From NCBI GenBank assembly GCA_002007465.1, contig LNAC01000109.1:1213144-1277143 (forward strand): DNA of 64,000 bases, written 5' to 3'. The notes beneath the pieces were generated by a model. It was not told the DNA's origin, did not search any database, and was given only the letters and a program-made list of their open reading frames with translations. Every line of letters starts with the position of its first letter. Positions within the stretch are counted from its first letter, which is position 1. Positions 57,682 through 64,000 of this stretch are shown in pieces. Origin of the DNA: Ailurus styani (lineage: Eukaryota > Chordata > Mammalia > Carnivora > Ailuridae). The translations under genes were made by a program, and so were the position numbers.

Positions 57682-57866
57682 TTAAAAGATTTATTTCTTT
57701 GAGAGAGAGAAAAAGAGAGCACAAACAAGGGGGTGGGGCAGAAGAAGAGGGAGAAGCAGACAACCCACTGAGCAGGGAGCCCAATTTGGGACTCGATCCC
57801 AGGACCCTGAGATCATGACCTGAGCCGAAGGCAGACTCCTAACCTACTGAGCCACCCAGGTGCCCC
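57682..57866 (-). mobile_element. Can-SINE
   Basis: AAAAGATTTATTTCTTTGAG start, purine-rich body, 'ACTCGATCCCAGGACCCTGA' and 'GAGCCACCCAGGTGCCCC' end. Imperfect target duplication TGGTTTT(C/T)(A/G)TTTT at 57669-57681 and 57867-57879. Confidence 0.97.
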
Positions 57867-57954
57867 TGGTTTTTGTTTTGTTAGCTGACTCCAATAATTT
57901 GGGAATGAACTGGAACACAAGGAAACCAGTCAATAAATAAGAGTTACTGGTAAC

Positions 57955-58150
57955 AGCCATCGTTCACTGGTCATTCCCTTAGAAATAACACTAAATTAAG
58001 CCCTTTCTCCTGTGATCACTTACTTCAATCTTCTCAAAGCCTCGTTACAACTAACGTAATGGAAGATCTACAATTAAATCCATTTTTTTGTAGATCAGGA
58101 ACTACAGAACAGCAGGATGATGGAATTTAACCAAGATCAGCCAGCGTCTG
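57955..58150 (-). repeat. MIR SINE relic
   Basis: 'TTCAATCTTCTCAAAGCCTC', 'GATCAGGAACTACAGAACAG' and 'TTTAACCAAGATCAGCCAGC' match a diverged reverse-complement MIR. Confidence 0.55.
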
Positions 58151-58510
58151 AAACCCCAAGTGAGATTACTAGCATTTACTATCACAAGCATATTACAGAT
58201 CAGGTTGCAGAAAACTCATTCAGCTGCAGCCTGTTTTCCACACCATCATGTTTGCATTATCCAAGCTACACACTATGGCCCTGCCCCGTCTCATTGAGGT
58301 GAAGCCCAGTGAAGTGCTGTACCCCAAGCATTTATGGCCTCCTGGCTTCCAAACGCTATGCCCACCAGGACCTCGGAGCCAACAGAGCAAGTGCCGAACA
58401 AGATGGGGGCTACTGAGGAAGAGTGGGGCCCAGTCCTTCTGTACTTCCTGCTGGAAGCAAGGCGATCCCATTCTACTCGTTTCAGACCCACAAAAGCCCT
58501 TAAGTTGTTA
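58151..58510. other. No assignable feature
   Basis: Unique sequence; nothing recognised. Confidence 0.4.
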
Positions 58511-58527
58511 AGAAAATGTCAAGTGCC

Positions 58528-58678
58528 GGGGGAGCCTGGGTGGCTCAGTGGTTAGCGTCTGCCTTCAGCTCAGGTCATGATCCCAGGGTCCTGGGATCGA
58601 GTCCCACATCAGGCTCCCTGCTCAGCAGGAAGCCTGCTTCTCCCTCTCCCACTCTCCCTGCGTGTATCCCCTCTCTTG

Positions 58679-58733
<55 letters not shown>

Positions 58734-58780
58734 TCTCTCTGTCAAATAAATAAATAAAATCTTTAAAAAAAAGAAAAAAA
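58528..58780 (+). mobile_element. Can-SINE with 50-bp CT expansion
   Basis: 'GAGCCTGGGTGGCTCAGTGG' head, (CT) run at about 58682-58731, AATAAATAAATAAAATC tail. Perfect 17-bp target duplication AGAAAATGTCAAGTGCC at 58511-58527 and 58781-58797. The preservation of the duplication suggests a young insertion. Confidence 0.99.
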
Positions 58781-58797
58781 AGAAAATGTCAAGTGCC

Positions 58798-59439
58798 TTC
58801 CACGTGTTCAAGGGTTGACCTCCATTTTTCCCCACAAAACCAGCCTCCCTTCCATGCAAACTGAAGCTTTGTCCATACTGCAAGCAATTGAATCTGCCTG
58901 GAGTCTGTCCAAGGGGGCAGAGACGGAGTTTGTGGGTACCCTATGCTCCCCACACCCTCCCAGGACTCCCACCCCCTCTATCTCACATGTACCTATGTCC
59001 ACGCATGTGCACACACAGCATACGTGAACGCACACCCCACACACACACACGTGCACACACACCATCTGCATACACATTCCCCTTTAACTCCCTCCCTGGA
59101 GCTGAACCACTGGTCCACAAAGACTTTGGGGAGCACAAGACACTAAGCAGTCCGCCAAAATCCTCCTGGCAAGCTCAGGCCATAAGGAAATCAGATTGAT
59201 TCCTAGAAGACACGTGGGGAGAAAATACACACAGGTCATGTCTACACGGTACCAGAAACCGCTCTCACTGATACATGCAGTCCTTAGCTGGAAATAGATC
59301 AGAAAATAAAAATGCAGGGCGGAAGAGCATTCCAGATACACTCCAATCCCTTCTGGCTGGTGCGCAGATGTGAGTCGCAGACAAGCCAACAGGGAAGTGG
59401 GAACTTCGGTCCTCGGGTGCGGACTGTGGGGCTGGATCA
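58798..59439. other. Unique sequence with a CA-rich patch
   Basis: CA-rich units at about 59006-59063. No gene recognised. Confidence 0.4.
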
Positions 59440-59520
59440 GAGACCTCTGGACAGCTGGCTCCTGTTACAGATGAGGACACTGAGTCTCAGAGGGCTCACC
59501 GTCCACTGTCTGCCATCAAC
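59440..59520 (-). repeat. MIR SINE relic, short
   Basis: 'TGTTACAGATGAGGACACTG' and 'AGTCTCAGAGGGCTCACCG' are the MIR core in reverse complement. Confidence 0.7.
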
Positions 59521-60724
59521 CTAATCTGGAGCCTCCCCAAACACAGGATCCCCATACCTCTGAGAATTTCTGGAAGCTTCTTTCAGATGAAGGACTCTAG
59601 GCACCCTCCTCGCTCTTCTCTTTCCTGGTCTACTCGGTCCTGACAGCCACATTGGAGCATAGCAGAGCCCTGGGCTGGACAATTTGCTCCCATCTCAAGC
59701 CCTTGGTCTCCCATCTGTGCAATGGGAAGGCTGCATGGGTTCCCTCCCGGTTCTGCTGCTCCCTGACCCTGTTCCACCCCATGGAGCCAGTAAAACTATG
59801 ACACTCATGAAGTCTGCTTTCTGTTGCCTTTACGTCCCCCCTTCTCAAGACTTGCTTCTCGATCTTGCTCCCACCCCCACAGAAAAGCCCAAAGCCCTAG
59901 TACTATCTCAGCTTCTCGGTCTTGGAGAAAAGACCCTTAGGAACAATAGCTCATGAAGCATAAGAAACCAGAGCCCAACAGAGTGCAGGAAATGATCAAG
60001 CCCAACCCTAAAACCAGGCCATCTGAGTCCCAACTCAGCATCCTCCCCAGGCCACCTCCACTGCCTCCGGGTGTATCCTACCAGGCCTGTGATGCCCCGC
60101 ACTCTGCATGCCCCCTTCTCGGCTTCCTGGGGCCAGGCATCTGGCACAAGCACACATTCCAGAATGTTTGATAGATGCAGATAAGCCCTGTGTGGGAGAC
60201 GCCCCCAAGCCTCTGACTCTGCCAAATCTTGTCCAACCCTTGGTGCCATGCCTGCCCCCGGGGGACCCATGCTGCAGGAACTTAGACCACCTTCCAGGGA
60301 CACCATCTAATGTCTTGGCTCACGACACCATGCTCCTCTCCACTCCTGATGGGAGCTGCCCTGTTGCCACATGGCAAAAGACACTCCAAGCCTAGACCCT
60401 CCGCAGATCCATGCATGCACCACCTGGAAGGAGGGTAATTATTGCCCAGTGGGGCAAAATTGGCCAACAGGAGGCTCTCCCAAGGGCTGTCTTCTGAAGA
60501 AAGAGGTGACAGCCTCTGGGACACCTGTCCCCTCCACCCCTCCTGCTGAGCCCACATCAGCTTCTCAAAGAGGCTCTGCCCTCCTCACTCCTTCACTACT
60601 CTGTCCCTCTCTTGCTCCCTGGGACCCCCTCCTCTCTCCTAAAGCCGGAGCAGGCTCTGCTTTCCCAAGAGCCCAGACTAAGACCTTCAGTTGACTTCCG
60701 TGTCTCCTCTGCACTCACAGGACA
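59521..60724. other. Unique sequence with a weak MIR piece
   Basis: 59690-59745 ('TGGTCTCCCATCTGTGCAAT') may be a plus-strand MIR core. No gene recognised; frames of up to 132 codons lack domains. Confidence 0.4.
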
Positions 60725-60890
60725 TTGGCAGAGCCCCTGTTGCATGCCCAGCAGAGCCCTGTTGCATGCCAGGTGCTGTGCATGGGGACCAAGAGCAATA
60801 GCACACAGCCTCCCTGCCACCCCCCAGGGGCTGGTGGGCCCAGCGGAGAACAGACACACAGAAAAACAGCCACAAGGAGGCTGGTGACAC
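60725..60890 (+). repeat. L2 LINE relic, weak
   Basis: 'TGCATGCCAGGTGCTGTGCA' and 'GGGGACCAAGAGCAATAGCA' resemble the L2 3' region. Two near copies of 'CAGAGCCC-GTTGCATGCC' lie in tandem at 60730-60770. Confidence 0.45.
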
Positions 60891-61154
60891 TAAGTTCATC
60901 TCTTTCTGCTAGAATTTCCACCTGAGTACCAAACCCAGTTGGACCCATACATCTGGGCAGAAGGAGACTGGGAGCAGAGAAGTTTCCCCAGACTCTGGTT
61001 GGGCACACCCCTGCCTCCTTGCCCCTCCCAGATCTACCCTGCGGCTGCAATTTAAGGCCCACAAAGGCCCATGGCATCACCTGTGCAGGCTCATCCTCCC
61101 AAGGACGATGACATCACTTAGGAGAAATGCCTTTGAGATAAGAGACAGCTAGGG
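60891..61154. other. No assignable feature
   Basis: Unique sequence; nothing recognised. Confidence 0.4.
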
Positions 61155-61315
61155 GTGAACAAGTGGGAACTCTGTGCCTCAGTTTTTCCATCTATAAAAT
61201 GGGTAAAGTACAGTCATCCTAACTTCCTGTCCCAAGTTAAAAATGAAAAGGTGCATGAAGTGTTCAGACCAGGACCTAGTACCTAGCAAGAGCTCAATAA
61301 ATATTCATCCTTATT
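61155..61315 (+). repeat. MIR SINE relic
   Basis: 'CCTCAGTTTTTCCATCTATA', 'AAATGGGTAAAGTACAGTC' and 'GCTCAATAAATATTCATCCT' follow MIR to its 3' end. Confidence 0.85.
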
Positions 61316-61350
61316 ATTCACCTGTTCGTCCCAGGACACACAAGTGCACG

Positions 61351-61352
<2 letters not shown>

Positions 61353-61380
<28 letters not shown>
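61353..61380. repeat. AC dinucleotide microsatellite
   Basis: About 14 AC units. Confidence 0.95.
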
Positions 61381-61381
<1 letters not shown>

Positions 61382-61479
61382 GTGAATCAGATTTGCATCC
61401 CTATGAGAATAAAGTCCCCACTGTCTCTCACAAGCTATCTCTCTGCCTTCACGAGGGGCTATGAACTTCCCCCATTAAC

Positions 61480-61905
61480 TGTGCTCCAGGCCTGCTGGCC
61501 TTCACACACACCAGGCCCACTCCTACCCCCAGGGCCTTTGCACTTGCTCTTCTAGCTGTGCTTCCCTCAGAGAGATGGCCAGCTTCTCACCCAGCAGCTC
61601 CAGCTCGCACCTGGCAGAGCCTCCCTCCCCGCCCACCTGGTCTAACCCAGTTCCTGCCTCTCCTCCTACCTCTCCAGAGCATCCTCTTCATTTCGGTTTC
61701 CTTACACAGCTCCAGGACCTGAAACATGCTGGTTCGTTAATAGTCCACTCCTTTAATGCCTGCCTCCCGCTTGGCTACAAACTTCCTGTGAGCTGATCCG
61801 GTGTCTGGCTTGCTTACTGCCGTGTCCCCGACACCTCAAATGGTCCCTGGCACAGAGGAGGCCCTCCGTAAGCACGGCTGAGTGCACAGACAAACACGGT
61901 GCTGC
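61480..61905 (-). repeat. L2 LINE relic
   Basis: 'CAGGGCCTTTGCACTTGCTC', 'CTGCCGTGTCCCCGACACCT' and 'CCTGGCACAGAGGAGGCCCT' are reverse-complement L2 landmarks in order. Confidence 0.75.
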
Positions 61906-62069
61906 CGGACTGACAGCGCAGGCAGATAGTGAGGCTTTCTAGAACAGAGAAGAACATTCACCCCCTCCCCATCCTGCCTGTCTGAGCTGATCTGCTGGAG
62001 AGGAGGATGGCGCAGGGGAGGGAGACACAAGGGGAAATGGGAAGAGTCTAGATCTTAAATATCTGCCCC

Positions 62070-62070
62070 C

Positions 62071-62104
<34 letters not shown>
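62070..62104. repeat. AC dinucleotide microsatellite
   Basis: About 17 AC units. Confidence 0.97.
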
Positions 62105-62107
<3 letters not shown>

Positions 62108-63180
62108 GCTCCTAGGGCCCTGGAATCAGGCACCTGGAGTGGAGGGTAAGCACGGGAGAGTGCAACAATGGAGGGGCCATCTCAGCCCCAAGGAAGAGGG
62201 TATAGACCAAAAGTCCACTGACTCCGCCCACCACCCTGCACAGCAACGGCCCAGAGAGTTGGTCTTTTGTTCTTTCCACGGTGGATATACCAGAAAGACC
62301 TTTGCTCCTGGCCCCAGCTGAGGCCTGATGTGTCACCCTGGCCCTCCAAACTTCGGGGTCCCAAAGGACCACCTGTCCACTGACGACCGTGAGCCAGACC
62401 CGGAGCTGCGCCTGCACCACGCACCGCAGCCCACGTGGCGCCACCCGACTACCAGCCACAGCAGGGCCGAGGCTGCCGTGAAGGACGTGGCTGACGGCTG
62501 CGGCGGGCCCAGGGACAGCAGAGCCCTCCTTCCCAACCCACGGTGAAAGCGCCCCCGAGACGTTCTGGGGCCCGCCGCAAACGGGCCTGGGAGCCTGAGC
62601 ACATGGTGCCTGCAAGCCTTTTCCATGAATCAAGAGAGACACCTGGTGGCTGTCATGAGCGCTCCTGCCACCTGCTCCGCGCCGCCTTCTGGGCTCCTCG
62701 GCCCAGATCCCATGGCCCCGGCTGGTGTGCCCAGCCTGACCCCACCCTGCCCTCTTCCCAGGGACCAGCTGTCTTCCTGGAGGACTTCAGAAGTCCTGCC
62801 AAGCTGGTGGGGGATCTCAGCTCTGAAACCCAACCCACGTGGAGCCCGGGTGTCTTGAGTGGAGATGGTGATCCCGCTCCAGAGAGTATCTTATGAGCAG
62901 AAGAGGGCAAATATATTTCTTGCTAGCAGGATTTCCCCCTGCGGGAACCCGCCGACGCCTTGCCCCGGGTCCAGGAGGCCCTGCCCATCCCCTCTCCCTC
63001 CCCATCCAGGGGAGCTGGAAGGCCAACCCCCCCCCCAGAGCATCCCCAGGTCCCGTCCCCCAGAAACACAGCTCCCGTTCATCGGACTCCAGGTCCGGAT
63101 AAGGTAGGAACATGGTCCTTCATCTTTGACTGGACCAGAACCTTCTGGACTTTCTCCCAGCATGGTCTGACATGTGAATT
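62105..63180. other. GC-rich unique sequence
   Basis: Contains the CpG-dense patch listed next. The 176-codon minus frame at 62112-62642 overlaps it; it has no domain I recognise and may be a by-product of high GC. Confidence 0.4.
62340..62720. promoter_or_regulatory. CpG-island-like patch
   Basis: By eye I count about 28 CpG in about 360 bp, with roughly 64% G+C, giving an observed/expected ratio near 0.7. No TATA box or transcript evidence. Could mark a promoter or an unmethylated regulatory element, or be an isolated GC-rich patch. Confidence 0.4.
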
Positions 63181-63189
63181 AATTTTTTT

Positions 63190-63265
63190 TTCAGTGAACG
63201 AAGACTTTTAATGCATGGATGCATTAAATGGGTTCTGCATGGATGCATGGTGGGTTCTGCAGAAG
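63190..63265. repeat. Short imperfect tandem repeat
   Basis: 'GCATGGATGCAT' and 'GGGTTCTGC' occur twice each (about 63213-63239 and 63238-63260). Confidence 0.7.
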
Positions 63266-63274
63266 ATGTACAGG

Positions 63275-63560
63275 TGGGTTTTTTTAATTGCGGCAAAATA
63301 CACACAACAAAATGTGCCACCTTAACCATTTTTTTAGTGCATAGTCCAGTGGCTTTAAGTACATCTGCCTTGCTGTGCAACCATCCCCACCATCCATCTC
63401 CAGAACTTTCTTGTCTGCCCCCAGCAGAAACTCCATCCCCATTGAAGACTCACTCCCTGTCCCCTTCCCCACCCACTGGCAACCCCCCACTCTTCTTTCT
63501 GTCTCTAAGAATTGAACCAGTGAAAACAGTGAATTAAATTGCATCTATTTTACGTTTGTC
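63275..63560. repeat. Old L1 (L1MC/L1ME-type) relic
   Basis: 'GTCCAGTGGCTTTAAGTACA', 'TGTGCAACCATCCCCACCAT', 'AGAAACTCCATCCCCATTGA' and 'TTTCTGTCTCTAAGAATTGA' appear in the order of a common old L1 segment. Confidence 0.7.
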
Positions 63561-63599
63561 TTGCCTGCCCTCATGATGTGATGGGATTTCTCTGGTCCC

Positions 63600-64000
63600 T
63601 GCACACAGATGCATTCTGGTCCCAGCACTGAGCACTGCCTGACCCCGGAGGAGTGTGGATACACTTGTTCCTGCATTTCACGAACATTCTTGGAGCCTCC
63701 TGAGATGGCTGGTGCATCTGGTGCTGGAGACACGTCTGGGAAGAGCATAGCCATGCCCCCTAGAAGCTGGCCCTGCAGCCAGTGAGAAAAACATTAACAA
63801 GTCACAATGCAAACATTTACATACTTTTACGATTGGGATGTGGCTCTTTGGCAACGCTCAGGGAACTAGGAGGGCAGGTGTATCTAGCCGGGGAAATCAA
63901 AGAGGCTTCCCAGAGTAAGTGTCATGTCAACGGAGTCCTCCCGAGACAAAGAGAGTGTCAGATGAAGGAAAGAAAACAGAAGAAGCAAGAGGTATCAGCT
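63600..64000 (+). repeat. L2 LINE relic reaching the window end
   Basis: 'GTGCATCTGGTGCTGGAGAC', 'AGAAAAACATTAACAAGTCA', 'AAGAGGCTTCCCAGAGTAAG' and 'GTGTCAGATGAAGGAAAG' follow L2 order. It may continue beyond 64000. Confidence 0.6.

Noticed and set aside
62112..62642. 176-codon minus-strand frame overlapping the CpG-dense patch
   Set aside because: CpG-rich DNA suppresses stop codons. No domain was recognised, and its start lies in unremarkable sequence. Worth reconsidering only if a transcript is found.

Overview
This window is nuclear DNA from a placental mammal, and I find no convincing protein-coding gene, rRNA or tRNA gene in it. The best clue to the source is a set of twelve tRNA-Lys-derived carnivore SINEs (Can-SINE/SINEC). 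Each runs from a 'CCTGGGTGGCTCAGT'-type head through a CT-rich middle to an AATAAA/A-rich tail. Several copies (36043, 50945, 52720) have the 'GCCTGCCTCTCTGCCTACTTG' type of body that I associate with mustelids. A caniform carnivore is close to certain, and a mustelid (ferret, mink, marten or otter relative) is my best inference. The many short open reading frames have no recognisable domains, and several cross SINEs or microsatellites. The longest is 256 codons, at 13365-14135. The window is therefore most likely intergenic or inside a large intron.

Layout. 1-10 kb: ancient L2, MER5, MIR and MLT1 relics, plus GGAA and CAT/CAC microsatellites. 10-20 kb: a diverged pair of repeat copies at 10.1/10.75 kb, GC-rich sequence with a small CpG-dense patch at 15.2-15.4 kb, and the first two SINEs. 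20-33 kb: a Tigger-like DNA transposon with terminal inverted repeats and TA target duplications, MIRs, an ATCC array at 28.7-29.1 kb and a 0.7-kb GGAT array with higher-order structure at 31.4-32.1 kb. 33-36.3 kb: an old LTR-like element, a 30-bp tandem pair containing the only N in the window, MER5 copies, and a SINE nested in a MER5.

36.3-39.5 kb holds the most striking structure, a large inverted repeat. Its two 750-bp arms (36365-37114 and 38762-39511) align without gaps. I see only four mismatches, all near the arm ends, so a central block of about 678 bp looks identical. The spacer is 1,647 bp. 39.5-47 kb is mostly unique sequence, including a conserved-element-like stretch near 40 kb. 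44-59 kb is dense in Can-SINEs (seven), MLT1 LTRs and one young, 5'-truncated L1 3' end inserted in a MIR. 59-64 kb carries L2, MIR and L1 relics, CA repeats and a CpG-dense patch at 62.34-62.72 kb.

Several repeat-free stretches rich in homeodomain-type TAAT cores (17.1, 21.0, 27.9, 30.5 and 40.0 kb) could be conserved regulatory elements. This rests on base composition and motifs only and needs a cross-species alignment. All repeat family names were assigned by eye from remembered consensus features, so subfamily names and exact ends are approximate.
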